In this document: positions 45,401 through 57,078 of the stretch, piece by piece
Layout of the letters: each line of letters opens with the position of its first letter
Numbering within the stretch: position 1 is the first letter of the stretch
From: Monocercomonoides exilis
Lineage: Eukaryota > Preaxostyla > Oxymonadida > Polymastigidae
Direction of reading: 5' to 3'
Assembly: GCA_001643675.2 (NCBI GenBank)
Contig: LSRY02000009.1
Span: 1,497,501 to 1,561,500 of the forward strand
DNA length: 64,000 nt
Translations under genes and position numbers: made by a program
Notes under the pieces: generated by a model
The model's database searches: none
Told to the model about the DNA's origin: nothing
Seen by the model: only the letters and a program-made list of their open reading frames with translations

Positions 45401-46461
45401 TTCGAAAAGTTGAATGTATTGAGCGATAATAAATGTTATCATCCAGATATGCAACATGAAATGTTATTATTCAAAACAAATCTTCATTGTTACAAACTCA
45501 AAAATACAATCTCTTCTCTTATAAAGATTCAAAAAGTTTGTATCAAACAACTTGTTTTCATATCAGCACGTGTTGTTTTCTTCGTCTATTTCACAGTTCT
45601 GGAAGCGGAGAAGAGAAGAGAAGAAGGCTGGATGGGACAAGCAGCCAGTATGCTCTTCATCTTCATATACATCATCAGCGCTTGCAATTGATTCTTCATG
45701 TGCATCTGTGGTGGAGGCATTATTCACGTTGGAAGCATCGATGGACGACATCCAGAGGCGGCTGCGGATTGTGGTTTCAGATACGACTGTGGTGTTTGCG
45801 CAGAACATGCCGCTGTCGCTGCGGATGCTGCGAGTATATGCTGTTTTGCTGCAGGTGGTGCTGCATGGGGATATGTTGTGTGTGTGCCTGCTATGTGGCA
45901 CTTTTGGAGAAGCTTTCCGTTCCGCAGGAGGCGCAGCTTCCAACTCTTGCAGCTTCTGTGGGAAAGATGTCTGAGAGCAAGAGGTTCTTTTTTTCAGCGG
46001 ATGCGAATATATTCCCATAGATCTTCGATCTGTTTGACCCGTCGCTGCTGCCGTCTGCGATAGCGCGGCTGGTGCTGCGATCGTCTCAGTCGAGGCTTGC
46101 GGTGGTGAAGCTGGACGACGAAGTGAAAGGGCGATGTGTTGCAGTGTATGAAGTGGGGAAAATTGTGGAGAAGAAGGTTGTAGGTGGAGGGGCTGAGGAT
46201 GGAGGAGGTGGATCTGTCTCCAGCAACGATTGTGCTGGCTGTGCTGGAGGAGCGAAAACAAGTGGAGGAAGGAGAACGATTCAATGGGAGACTCAGAGGA
46301 ATGTTCGATCATTTCTACAACGAAAAGTTTTATAGAAATGATTATTTCTGTGAAGCTGATGTTAAAAAATGAGCGAACAATTTGTCAATAATTGAGAAAA
46401 AAGACAAATGTGATGAAGAAGCAATGGGAAAAAGTTGTTTGATTTATGCGGAGTGATAAAA

Positions 46462-46530
46462 AGAAGAGGAGGAAGAGGAGGAAGAGGAGGAAGAGGAGGA
46501 AGAGGAGGAAGAGGAGGAAGAGGGAGGAAA
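46462..46530 (+). repeat. GAGGAA-type purine tract
   Basis: A hexamer-based (GAGGAA)n run of about 65 bp inside copy C, giving Lys-Arg or Glu-rich frames by repetition. Confidence 0.8.
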
Positions 46531-48136
46531 AATTGAGTGCACCAGGAAGAAGGAGTGAAGAGGTTGTTCTATCTGGTCGATGGCTGATGAACAGTGTCTT
46601 GAACCAAAAAGGCAATCAACGAATGATGCGTGTGCGAATTGCACACGGGCAGACTTTTGATGTGCTGGGCGAGCTGAACATTCCGCTGTCATGAAGTTGT
46701 GCTAAGACGCAGGTGAAATGGTGGAGATGCAGCTGAGGAACAAAGCCGAAGAGGAATCTAACTTTGGAGTCGTGCGAGATCCTCGTGCAGCATGGGATAG
46801 AGAGTGAAGCAGTGATGAAGCAGGTTATTGTGGAAGACTTGGTAGTTATGTTTATCGTACTTGTTGAGTGACTCGAGTACAAAGCAGAGGAGTACGAGTT
46901 TGTGATTGATATCTTTATTAACCAAGTTGAGCTGATCCGCCTTGCGAATGAGCACATTGTGATGAAGTAGCGGAGACTGTGCTGAGGAGTGACAGCGTCT
47001 GTTGTGATGGAGCATAGATGATTCTGCGAAGGTGAAGTTTACAACTGAGAAGGAAATTGAAGATGCATGACAGAGCAGAGAAGGAGAAGAAGCAGGAAAT
47101 GCGAAGGAGATTCTGAGCAATTGTTCAGCGACACTATCAGTGCATGCGTTTGAGGGTGTGTTTGATGGGGCGACTGATGCGGACACGCAGCTTATATGGT
47201 TTGGTGAGTGAATGGAAGCAGAGGTGCAGAAGGATCGGAGGCGGATTCATTCAAAAAGTCAGACAAGAGGCTTGGTACAGAAGAAGTGTTTATTTGAGAA
47301 GACAGTTAAATGCTGCACAGACGATGGGTTTACGCGGATATGATGCTTCGTACGCCATTTCTAACAGACCAAGCTTTCTCAGCGGTTGTTCCTATGGATG
47401 CTTCCATGGCATTGAAGATGGCAGCAGAGGATTTGCATTATAATTCTATTTCTTCTTCTTCTTCGTTGTCGTCGTCAATTTCTATTTTTTTGAGTGTCTG
47501 TTCCTTCTTCTCATCCTCCTCATCGTCTCAAATATCTCATCTGTCACATTCCTCTTCTTCTGTCTCTTCATCAGCCTCAGCGCATACATCTCTGGAAGCA
47601 CCTGCTTTGAACAGTATATCGAATGCATGTGTTCTGACGAGTCGCCCGTTGATGTTTCTTGTTTCATTGGCTTTACGGCATTTGCACAGCTCCATCGACC
47701 TCCTCATCTCCTGATGCGACGAATGGGAAGAGTGTGACGAAGGAATTGGTGGATGCACATCATCAAGAGGAGTGGGGGATTTGAACAGACGAGGAGGCGA
47801 ATAGAAGAAGCGCTTCTGCGACGAGGTGTGTAAAGATGGAGAGTACATGCCAAAGAAAAGCGGCGGCGCATCAGTTGCTGAAGAATAAAGAGGCGCAATA
47901 AGAGCAGATGAAAGAGAAGAGGATGAAGTGGTGGAGATGATAGCAGACGAAGTGACTGGAGCTGGCAAGTTTGATGAGGCAGTTGGGGCTGCAACAGCAG
48001 CAGATCGTTGGAAGCTTCCTAGATGAACCAAATGAGAAGGATGCAAGGGAGAGCTTGCCTGTGTGAGAGACAACTGCGATGTGGCTGAGGATGTGCGGGT
48101 GTGGAAAGAGTTCGTGTTCAAAGAGGAAGACAATGA

Positions 48137-48184
48137 TTGAGATTGAGATTGAGACTGAGACTGAGACTGAGACTGAGACTGAGA
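48137..48184 (+). repeat. (GAGATT)/(GAGACT) hexamer run
   Basis: Two GAGATT units followed by GAGACT units; on the minus strand this gives the Ser-Gln repeat in a long Ser-rich frame whose coding status is doubtful. Confidence 0.8.
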
Positions 48185-48639
48185 TGAAGGCTGAGGTTGT
48201 CGGGTGAGTGCGGGGCCAGGCGAGGTGGATGTTGACATCTGCTGGATGGTCTGAGAGAAGGAAAGAAGAGCAGAGAAAGAGGAGGAAGCGAGAGATGTTG
48301 GAGAAGTCAGAGAGGCCAAGGAAGAAGAAGCAGAGGAAGATAAAGGTGGAAGGGAAGAAGACGAGGACGACGACGAAGAAGATGCAATGGATGTAGTTGA
48401 AGATCCCCCAAGCACAATCGTAGGAGCCAATAGTGATGCAGTCACAGAAGACGATGTGTCATCAAAGAACGAGCGAAGCGTGGCTAATGCAAAAGTGGTA
48501 GATAATGGAGCGTTTGAGGTGCTTATCTCAGAGAGGAGAGCTGTTGATGAGTGTGTGCGTGCTATTGAAGTGGTTGTTTGAGTGATGGCAGGTGCAGGGA
48601 AGACGAGGGCAGTGGCTGAGACAGATGAAAATGAGGATA

Positions 48640-49770
48640 CTGTTTATGAAGGAGAAGAAGAAGAAAAAGAAGGAGGAGGAGGAAGAAGAGGAAGAAGAGG
48701 AAGAATTTGAAGCAGAAGAAGAAGAAAGCAATTTTTGGAAAGATTTTTCGACAGATTTTCCATCTTCATCAACAATCACAAAAAGATAAGTGTCATCTTC
48801 TGCATCTGAAGAAGAAGAGGGAAAAGAAGAGAAGGTAGAGGAAGAGGAAGAGAAAGAGGAAGAGAAAGAGAAAGAGGGAAAGGAAGAGGGAAAGGAAGAG
48901 GGAAAGGAAGAGGGAAAGGAAGAAGAAGATGAGGGAAAAGAAGATAATAAACAATTATTATTTTTTTCTATATTCTTCTTTTCCATTTTAGAAGAAGAAC
49001 ATTCATCAATATTGTTGTGAAGATTGGGAAAAGGCAAAAGTTCCATTGTAATTAGAGCAGAAAGGAAAGGCTTTGATGGAGGAAGAAGAGAAGAAAAGGG
49101 AGAAGAAGAAGGAAGAGAGGAAGAAGGAATTGGAGGAAGAGAAGATGAGGAAAAAGAGAAAGAAGAAGGAAGAGGAGAAGGAAATGAAGAAGGAGGAGGA
49201 AAAGAAGGAGGAATGTTTGTAAAAGGAGAAGCATGACTAAAGGAAAGGAGAGTTATATTAGAAGAAGAAGAAGAAGAGAAAGAAAAAGAAGATGACGATG
49301 GTAATAAAAAATTTGTTGCTATTGCAAATGAAGAAGAAGAGGGATAAGAAATGTTTGAAGAAAAAGAGAAAAAGGAGAAAGAGGAGGAAAAAAAAGGAAA
49401 TGAAGAAGAAGAGGAAGAAGGAAGAGGAGGATGAGGAATGAAGAAATCAACAGGAGCTGTTGAAGAAGCAATTGGAGTGTTTTGTGTGAGAGAAAGAGGA
49501 GGAATAAAAGAAGAAGAAGAGGAAGAAGAAGGAAAAGAAGAAGAAGAAGTATTTGAAAAAGAATAAGAATTATAAGCATTTGAATCAGAAGAAAAAGGAG
49601 GAGGAGGAAAAGAAGAAGAAGAAGCAATTTAATCAGAAGAAGAAGCAGAAGAAGAAGAAGAAAAAGAAGAGGAGGAGGTGGTGGTGGTGATGATAGTGGA
49701 AGGAGAAGACGAGGGAGAGCATGGCTGAGATATTGGATATGAAGAAGAAGAAGAAGAAAAGAGGATCAAG
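48640..49770. repeat. 1.1-kb polypurine-rich low-complexity region
   Basis: Almost uninterrupted GAAGAA/GAGGAA-type purine sequence on the plus strand, broken by a pyrimidine-containing island at 48.73-48.80 kb and another at 48.94-49.05 kb. Open frames on either strand (Glu/Lys-rich on plus, Ser- or Leu-rich on minus) follow from composition. It could be a remnant of an acidic protein segment downstream of copy C, but no unique sequence supports that. Confidence 0.7.
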
Positions 49771-50800
49771 AAGAAGCAGTTGAGTGCGAAGACAATTCAA
49801 CTCCGATCGAAGCGCACACTCTGCCCTACAGCAGGGAGGCTATGTCTGAGTCCCCGAATACACTCCTCAGCCACGGGTTCGACTTTTTGCTTTCCAAATC
49901 CGATTTGAAAGAGAGCAAAAGCAAAACTTCAACCATTTACTCCTTCTTATTTATCCCAGGAGCAACGATGGTGTAAAAGCCATTTGTCGTGAAGTTCTCT
50001 TCATCATTATCACCATTCTTTTCATTCCCATTCATCTTGTACTCTTCTTCATTCACTTCACTTTCCCTCCTTTTCCCCTCGTCTTCTCCCTCTTCTCCAT
50101 CCTCTCCATCCTCTCCATCTTCTACATTCTCCTCTTCCTTTCCTCATCTGTCGCACGCTCCTCCACTCGCTTTGCAACCATCTGCCTCTCTGATGGATTC
50201 GTCTGACAGTGTTACAAAGATGATGAAACTGCCTGATGGTATAGGCGAAGTTGATGTCTCATCTTCCATTCGACTCTGAAAGCTGATAATGGTGAGTGTG
50301 GAGAAGAGGGAATAAAAGAGAGAAAGCGAAATGATTAATCTTTGCCAAAAAGAGTGAGGTGGAGGAAGAGGAAGTTGAAGAAAGAGGTTGCTTTTTGAAA
50401 TCATTATGTTTCATTTCAATAGAAGCGCTGATGATTGAATGCTCATATTGAAGTGAACTCCCAACATTGCATTCATTAAAAGCTGAGGATGAAGGTGAAG
50501 AAGGAAAAGAAGGAAAAGATGTGGATGAATGGAATGGATCTGAACGAAAATAAAATTGGAAATTTGAAGACGAATGAGGATGCTGATGCGTATTCAATGC
50601 TATCTCTTTTAATCAAAACTTTGAAAACTTTTGTGACAGCAAAGAAGATAACATTTACAGCTTTTCTTTTTTCCTCTCAGACTTTTTCAACTCGTTTTTC
50701 TTGTGGAATAAGAAGAGGAAGAGTATCTCCTTCATTGGATAGCCCAGACTGTTGTTCAGGTTCAGCAAACGAGTCATATAAATCATCTCCAACAATGTGA
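49771..50800 (+). pseudogene. Unrecognised coding remnant, Ser-rich
   Basis: The plus-strand frame opens out of the purine tract with 'EAVECEDNSTPIEAHTLPYS' and 'SPNTLLSHGFDFLLSKSDLK', reaches TAA (about 49975), and continues in the same frame through a Ser/Pro-rich part to 'MDSSDSVTKMMKLPDGIGEV' and TGA at 50277-50279. A further frame at 50489-50800 gives 'MLSLLIKTLKTFVTAKKITF'. The unique segments look protein-like, but no family is recognised. Confidence 0.35.
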
Positions 50801-50804
50801 ACGA

Positions 50805-50805
50805 T

Positions 50806-50860
<55 letters not shown>
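50805..50860 (+). repeat. (TTTA)14 tetranucleotide repeat
   Basis: A perfect TTTA microsatellite just downstream of the Ser-rich remnant. Confidence 0.9.
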
Positions 50861-50862
<2 letters not shown>

Positions 50863-51249
50863 TAATTTTTTTTTTGTATAAATTTGTTTTTTAATTCTGA
50901 AAAGACGGAAAAAGTTTATTATGTTTCTTTTTTATCAAACACATATACACTTATTCTTTTTCTTCGCCTTCATTTGTTGTTTTAATAATTCCATTTTCCT
51001 CTTTTTCAACAATTTTAATTTCAAACGTTTATTCTATTTTTTGTTTCAGTGAAAAAAGTTGAAATTGAATCTTTTGATTGAAAAATTGAATTCAGTCGAT
51101 AAAAAAACAGAAAATGCTATGAAAAGAGAAGATACCATTTTTGCAGTTGAGAAGATAATTGATAATTGAATAGATGAATTGTGAAATATAAAAATATTTC
51201 AAAATTATTGGGTTATATCCAAATCAGAAGATTTTATAATGATTAATTA
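50861..51249. other. AT-rich intergenic DNA
   Basis: No gene or motif supported; ends at the TA target site of the pogo-like transposon. Confidence 0.5.
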
Positions 51250-53582
51250 CCCTTGGTGGAAAACCCGGTAGTTTGTGGAAAACCCGGTAGTTTGATATTT
51301 TCAAAAGTTGGTATTAAAAGGAAATAATTGCATATTTGATGGCTACAGCTTAAAATATCGAAAAAGGTTTCAAACCAGATGAGTTTTTTAAACAATAACT
51401 GCAAATTATTCTTCAAATAATATTATTAACCTTTTTGAGACCAATTGGAACTTTGTTTTGTATTCAAATAAAGAGTGCTTTTTAACTGAAATAAAAATAG
51501 ATAAAAATCCACACTAAACTTTTTGTGTCATTGCAACTACTTGTTACAATTTATCCCCTCATTTCTTCAAGATTTAATAAATTCATTCGTTGATCTGATG
51601 TATTATAATGGAAACTTCTGAAAGTTTATCTTCTAATCACCTCAACCGATTAATTGCATCCTCTGATTACCGCTTGCTTTCATCGCCTTCTAAAAAAATA
51701 TTTGAAATAAAAAAGAAATATACAGTTTCGTGGAAGACAGCAGTGGGATCGCATGCCATCTCCAATGGAGCTTGGGAAAGGGGAATGGCTGCGTTGAAGG
51801 CAAAGCGCCAAATTGGTATATCGGGTCGGCCTTCGATTATATCGAAAAAACAACTTGAAACTGTGGAAAATCAAGTTATTGCTCTTCTTTCGGAACAAAA
51901 GATTATCAGACTAAAAGATATTCATTCCATGGTTATGAAAATTATTTTTTTCTTATTTTTCAATTTTGACTTTTATAGATTCAGGAGGTTTTGAATGCAG
52001 ATCGTGAAAGTGGAGAAGAAAGAAAAGAAGTGAATTCCAAATATGCATATGATTTAATAAATAGGAGTGAAGTTTTAAAGGCAAGTATATCTAGACCCAT
52101 GGAAATTGCTAAAATCCGTGCGCAATCACCAGAAACAATTCGTGAATGGTTCCTTAAGTTGTATTCCATTATAACAACGAACAACATTGATTTGACAGAC
52201 ATTCACAATTTTGATGAATCCTCTGTTCGAATTGGAGAAGGAACAGAAAAGCTTATTGTTTGCCTCAAAAACCAAACGCCACCTTCTTTTCCGATATTAC
52301 CAAAAACGGAAAATGCAACTTTATGTGTTCACATTTGTCCCAACGTGTCTCATCTTCCACATATATTAATACACCCACGAAAAAAGATACCACAAGAGTT
52401 TTCTTTTTTATCATCTTTCAATATATTATATGTTGGTTCTTCATTAGGTTGGATAAATTCGGAAAAATTTCGATTCATCATGATTCAGAAATGGTTTCCT
52501 TTGATTTCCGATAAACTGAAAGTGTCCCAATCAAAAAAGGCTCTTCTTTTATTAGGCAATCACAGATCTCACCACGATCCAGAAGTTATTGCTTTTGCAG
52601 AAAAAAACAATATTATCATCGAATTTTTACCACCTAACATGACACACCTTCTCCAACCTTGCGACAATTGCGTGTTCTCCAGATTCAAACAAGTTTTACA
52701 GAACTCTTTTGTTGCGCCCTCGCATTTTACAACTTCTTCGTATCGAAAAGCTTTGGCTGATGTTCTGCCAGAAGCATTATCAGCAGCAACGTCTCCTTCA
52801 ACGATAAAAACAGCATTTCTAAATACAGGAGTTTATCCAGTGGCAGCTGCACCGGTGCTTTCTCGTGTGAGTGGTTCCCCTGTTCGTCAGAAAAAATCAT
52901 CTTCAGATAATTTATCTTCAAATAACTTAAAGCAAAGTTTGTTTGGAGATTTTTCTCCAAAAGAAAAACGAAAATTGAAAGTGGAAAAGCAAGAAAAGTT
53001 GTCGACAGAAATGGATGAAATAGAAAAAATGGATGAAAAACTTGTTTTTTCAGAAGAAAAAGAAAAGGATGGACAGAATGAAACAGAAGAGTTAACAAAG
53101 GTGGTGAAAAGGAAGGTGAGACTCAGGAGAAAAAGAATGGATGATGATTTTATGTATGGAAACGAAATGAGCTATATATTTGAGGAAGATAAAGAAACTG
53201 AGGCATTTGAACGCAATTCAAAAAATTCACCATGCAAGCGAAGAAAAGTCGACGATGAGTCTTAATCCGTGGACAATAATGAAACGATTTTATTTTTTTG
53301 AATGTTATTTCATTTTTTTGCATTGAAAGAGAACTTATTTTAAATATTGGATTGATTTGTCCTTTATTATAACATTTCACAAATGCAAAAATATATGATA
53401 ATACATTTTGATTTGTTTCTTTTTTGTTTAATTCAATTATTAAACTTTTCAAACATCTTGCAAAACGTAAACCAAAATGTACAAAAAATATTGAGTGGAA
53501 ATAAATGTTAAAAAAAAACAGCGCCAATTTTGAGTCCACAACTACCGGGTTTTCCACAAACTACCAGGTTTTCCACCAAGGG
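51250..53582 (+). mobile_element. Pogo/Tigger-like (Tc1-mariner superfamily) DNA transposon, complete with TIRs and TA duplication
   Basis: Left end CCCTTGGTGGAAAACCCGGT, followed by a second TGGAAAACCCGGTAGTTTG copy in tandem. The right end is the inverse with one change (CCTGG for CCCGG). Flanks are TA at 51248-51249 and 53583-53584, the duplication expected for the Tc1/mariner superfamily. Total length 2333 bp. A single spliced transposase gene occupies the interior. Confidence 0.9.
51608..53265 (+). CDS. Pogo/Tigger-like DDE transposase with altered catalytic residue
   Basis: Two exons, 51608-51931 and 51979-53265, joined at a 47-nt GT-AG intron in phase 0 ('DIHSM' to 'IQEVLNADRES'), giving about 536 residues. 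The first exon carries a helix-turn-helix-type region ('FEIKKKYTVSWKTAVGSHAI'), the second the DDE_1-type catalytic core: 'IHNFDESSV' (first Asp), 'LLLLGNHRSHHDPEVIAFAE', 'EFLPPNMTHLLQPCDNCVF' (third Asp). The tail is basic and acidic with 'CKRRKVDDES'. In the family the second Asp precedes the NHRSH motif (LLLDNHRSH-like); here that codon is GGC (52555-52557), Gly. One A-to-G change from GAC would explain it, so the enzyme is probably inactive although the frame is intact. Confidence 0.85.
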
Positions 53583-53839
53583 TACATGAAAGTTATTTTT
53601 AATTTAATAATCATTTCACTGTTTTTAAAAAAGGAAAAGAAGTCTTTCAAGAAATACATTTTTGATAATATCAAATGATATATAAAAAGTGTATTGAAAT
53701 ATTCGTAAAGCAATAATTGATTCGTTTTTGTTTTCTCTCACATTAACATAATACTTCAAAGCACTCGTAATTTATTTCTTCAACATTTGCATGGAATTAA
53801 AGTTAATGTGTTGTGAAAGCTTGCAATAAAATTATTAAA

Positions 53840-54480
53840 TTTTTTTCACAACCTTTCAAATGCCTTCTTTTTCAATTTTTTCTTTTCGCTTCTTTTTTTT
53901 CATCATCTTCCTCTTCTTTCAATTTCCTTGAAATTGCAGTAAAAAATTCCAAGCTTTCATATGTTGTCATATCATTCAACGTTGGCAGCTGTATCCCCTC
54001 CAAAACAGCATCAACAGCTGCACATTTTAGAAATCCTTCAACGTTCACGCTTCTATTTTCTGATGCTTTTCTCAAGGAATAAATTTACAAGCAGCAAATA
54101 TCTCCATTATTCCCTTTTGATGCTCTAAGCACCTGAACAATGCTGCCAGTTAGTTCAGCAAGTACTTTATTCCGCAATATGTTTGAGTCTAAGAAATAAA
54201 AAAATTCCTTGAACCATCTCTCGATTACAAGCTCTTCTTTCGTTTCTTTTCCCATTTCCTCTTCTTTCTCTCTCTTCCAGTCGATACACTTTGACAGATA
54301 TTCTAATTCTTTTGTTGACTCTCTTGCAAAATGAAGCTCATCTGCAATCAATTCTTCCAAGCTTTTGTCAGTGTGCAATCTGTAAATCAAAAACTGCCAA
54401 GCAGACTGATAGGCCAGTCGCGTCAAATTTCTATGCTCCTGATAATGCAGGATTATTTCGATCATTTCATTCAAATTCTG
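53840..54480 (-). pseudogene. Member of expanded oxymonad-type family, fragment 1
   Basis: The minus-strand frame reads 'LHYQEHRNLTRLAYQSAWQF', 'LIYRLHTDKSLEELIADELH', 'FARESTKELEYLSKCIDWKR', then TAA at 54085-54087, and continues in the same frame with 'RKASENRSVNVEGFLKCAAV' and 'LEGIQLPTLNDMTTYESLEF'. It is homologous to the fragment at 60370-61707 over its whole length. I recall this as a very large degenerate protein family in Monocercomonoides; function unknown. The 5-prime part of the family is absent and a stop interrupts, so it is a pseudogene fragment. Confidence 0.65.
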
Positions 54481-54544
54481 TTCTCTTTTTATTTTTTTTT
54501 AAAAAAAATCGGAAAAAATCAATAAAATTAAAAGTTAAATAGCA

Positions 54545-55962
54545 ATGCTCAAACGTAACTCCCAAAATTGCTTTAAGCCAAAAAAAGATATTTCCACTTC
54601 CTTTAAAGTCTCTTAGCGATGCTCTTTGTTAAAGGAAATTTGTAGTTTATATTAAGTGTTTTGTGCACAATCATTTCAATCATCCAATTTAGAAAACAAT
54701 TCTGAAATGTTTTAAATACAGAGAAGAAATGAAATAAACAAGAATTCAAAAAAGAAGCAATCGCAAACAAGTATGATTTTCAATTACAGATTTCTCCTGC
54801 ATGTTTACAAGAATGAATCATTTTTTAAAATGAACATTTTCATCATTAATATTGAATGAGCGAATCTTTGGATATAAGAAAATTGAGTAGAATAATAACT
54901 TAAAAAAGCACAAAACTTTCACTGTACTTTCACTTGCTTTGAGTATTGGATATAATAAATAAGGTGTTTAAATGAAATATTTTATTTTTATATTTATTTG
55001 TGATATTATGGTATATAAATGAACTTTTTTTCATTCTCAATTAATGCGAAAGATTTTTGGACAATAAAAATGTTTCATATAAATTTATTAAGTTATACTA
55101 ATTTATAATTTTGATTCAATTCCTTTTCTTTTCTTTTCACTTAATTCTTTGCTTTAAACTGGATTAAAATGATTTTTTTTGAAAATCATCATGTGACTTA
55201 AAGCATATTTAAAGATTTTTATAATGATTAATATATGTATTTCATATGTTGTGTGTCTTTCATTAAGTCAAAATTTGAATAGTTTCGAAGTCGAAAAATT
55301 AAATTGAATAATTATGATTTCAAAAATATTGTGCCATATTGTTCCTATTAATTTAAAAATGTTTCATTTTTTCCAAAAAATAATGTTTACAACGATTTTT
55401 TAGGGTATCGATCTAATAGACTATCCATGGAATCATCTTTAAACAGTTTTTAATACTGTTACAGTGATCTTCACAAAAATTTGTTCACAGTCGAACACTA
55501 TGCTCTTGTCTCTTTCTTTTTCTTTTAACAAAATTTTTGTTCTTTTTTGAATGGGCAAACTTAATTTCATAAAACATAACTAACTTCGGTTAAGCTAACT
55601 TTATTTGAATGAAATGTGCTTGAAAAAATATTTCAATGAATGATATGCGAATAACTTTCAAAATTCATAAAACCTTTTAAGTTTTACGATTCTCTATTAA
55701 AAAGAGAAAAGATAAATTACCAATATAATCGTGGAGAATTGAGATTGATAAACAAATAAATTAATAAATAAATCTGTTTGTTCATCAATTTTTCAATAAA
55801 TAATAAAATGAAATTTTTATGCACTGAATGTCTTCTGAAAAGCTAACTCTCCTTCCCCAAGACCTGTGCGCTGTAAATGTCAATAGATAAATATTCCATC
55901 GAATTTTTTGGGCTAATAAATTGGAAATTTTTGATTAAAATCTTCTTCCAGATGATTGGCTT
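54545..55962. other. AT-rich intergenic DNA
   Basis: About 1.4 kb of AT-rich sequence. I find no coding stretch, RNA gene or element end. Confidence 0.5.
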
Positions 55963-56808
55963 TTAAACTCTAATATCGCTTTTAATCCCGAGGTTTTTAT
56001 TCTCTTCTACAAGCTGTTTGCCTTTTGCAGTATAGAAATTTAAATAACCCCCTGTGTACGACAACCAAACCACGTCAATATGTTGAATCATTTCAGTGTT
56101 GGATATACTTATAATCTTTTCAGCTGCCTTTGCCCCGTTCAATATATATCCATAAGCACCCCAGAACATATCAAGTCTGCACAAGTCTTTAGACACAACT
56201 GCGGAGCAGTTTTGATGATGTCTTCCCAAGAAAAGTCCATCCCAATCATCTGGGAGTTGAGGCATCAAACGAGAAAGTGTTGGAACCAAATTCGAAGGAA
56301 CATTTGCATCATCTTCGAGAATAAGAACAGGTCCATCGACGCCAGTTTTCTTTGCTCTTTCAATGATGTCAAAGAAAACTTGAAGATGACTTTGCCAGCA
56401 ACCAACAACACCATAAAGCTTAAAATATGGACCCAATGTTTCGCAAGCTTTTGTAAAATTGAATTTCGTCCGAGGATGCATTCGACTCAAAAATGAAAGT
56501 CTTTCGTTTGTGCAGTCAGATGAGTTCAGAAGCTTCCCGTCGACTCCAGGAAAGAATTCGAACGGAAGCTTTGCTTTTCTAAGCTGAGAAGAAGCATGAA
56601 GCCTTCTATCGATTCTTCGTTCCAAATTTATAACATACACTCGTTTCATATTCATATCTTTTAATAATTCTTCTGCGGATAGTGCAGATTGTTCCGATAG
56701 ATTTGAGATGAAATAAATCAAAATCAAAGAAATAAAAGCAATGATCATGCATGCTCCGATCAACGCTGCAAGCATAACTTGATGTGATTTGTAAGAAGTA
56801 GCTTTCAT
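55963..56808 (-). CDS. Glycosyltransferase family 25 protein, type II membrane
   Basis: 281 residues from ATG at 56808, intronless. A short cytoplasmic N-terminus and one hydrophobic segment at about residues 12-35 ('MLAALIGACMIIAFISLILI') make a type II membrane anchor, pointing to the secretory pathway. The catalytic domain starts 'RVYVINLERRIDRR', the typical GT25 opening, with 'FFPGVDGKLL', then 'LYGVVGCWQSHLQVF' and 'GPVLILEDDANV', where EDD is the expected metal/nucleotide-sugar motif. The length suits a single GT25 domain, as in LPS and collagen galactosyltransferase relatives; the acceptor cannot be inferred. No disruption is seen, so this is one of the few apparently functional genes here. 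Together with the epimerase it hints at surface glycan synthesis. Confidence 0.85.
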   Translation of the reverse strand: MKATSYKSHQVMLAALIGACMIIAFISLILIYFISNLSEQSALSAEELLKDMNMKRVYVINLERRIDRRLHASSQLRKAKLPFEFFPGVDGKLLNSSDCTNERLSFLSRMHPRTKFNFTKACETLGPYFKLYGVVGCWQSHLQVFFDIIERAKKTGVDGPVLILEDDANVPSNLVPTLSRLMPQLPDDWDGLFLGRHHQNCSAVVSKDLCRLDMFWGAYGYILNGAKAAEKIISISNTEMIQHIDVVWLSYTGGYLNFYTAKGKQLVEENKNLGIKSDIRV

Positions 56809-57078
56809 GTCAATATATTTGACAAAATAAAATTAAATGAACAAAAGAAAATTAAATAAAGATAAATAGCATATTCGATCAAATTGAAAATTGAATTTCA
56901 AATCATTCTTCCTAAAGTTTCCTCTGAACATGTTCAGGAGATGAGTCAACAAAAAAAATTAAAAATAAGTCAAAATGATGCCCACCAGAAGTGTTTCAAT
57001 CAAATTGGTAAAAAAAACACTTCTCGTGAATAGTGGAATTTAAGAGCACTTCAACAGAATGTATCATTTTTTTTTTCT
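56809..57078. other. Intergenic
   Basis: Upstream region of the glycosyltransferase gene; AT-rich, no recognisable promoter element. Confidence 0.4.

Larger units (their letters stand above)
45552..48590 (+). pseudogene. Decayed large gene, copy C of the Ubl-family gene
   Basis: Plus-strand frames contain 'TLEASMDDIQRRLRIVV' (45.75 kb), 'ALLEKLSVPQEAQLPTLAAS' and 'ESKRFFFSADANIFP', TAG (46018-46020), then in the same frame 'IFDLFDPSLLPSAIARLVLR'. In another frame come 'VDLSPATIVLAVLEERK' (46.2 kb) and later 'EGVFDGATDADTQLIWFGE' (47.15 kb) and 'MMLRTPFLTDQAFSAVVPMD' (47.35 kb). The order matches copies A and B. After 47.45 kb the sequence becomes Ser-rich or low-complexity. No ubiquitin-like domain or catalytic domain seen. 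Stops and frameshifts throughout. Product unknown. Confidence 0.5.

Noticed and set aside
47537-48445. 302-codon minus-strand Ser-rich open frame
   Set aside because: Composed almost wholly of Ser/Gln/Thr from purine repeats on the plus strand. It overlaps copy C fragments on the plus strand ('MMLRTPFLTDQAFSAVV' region nearby), so I treat it as a repeat by-product, with modest certainty.
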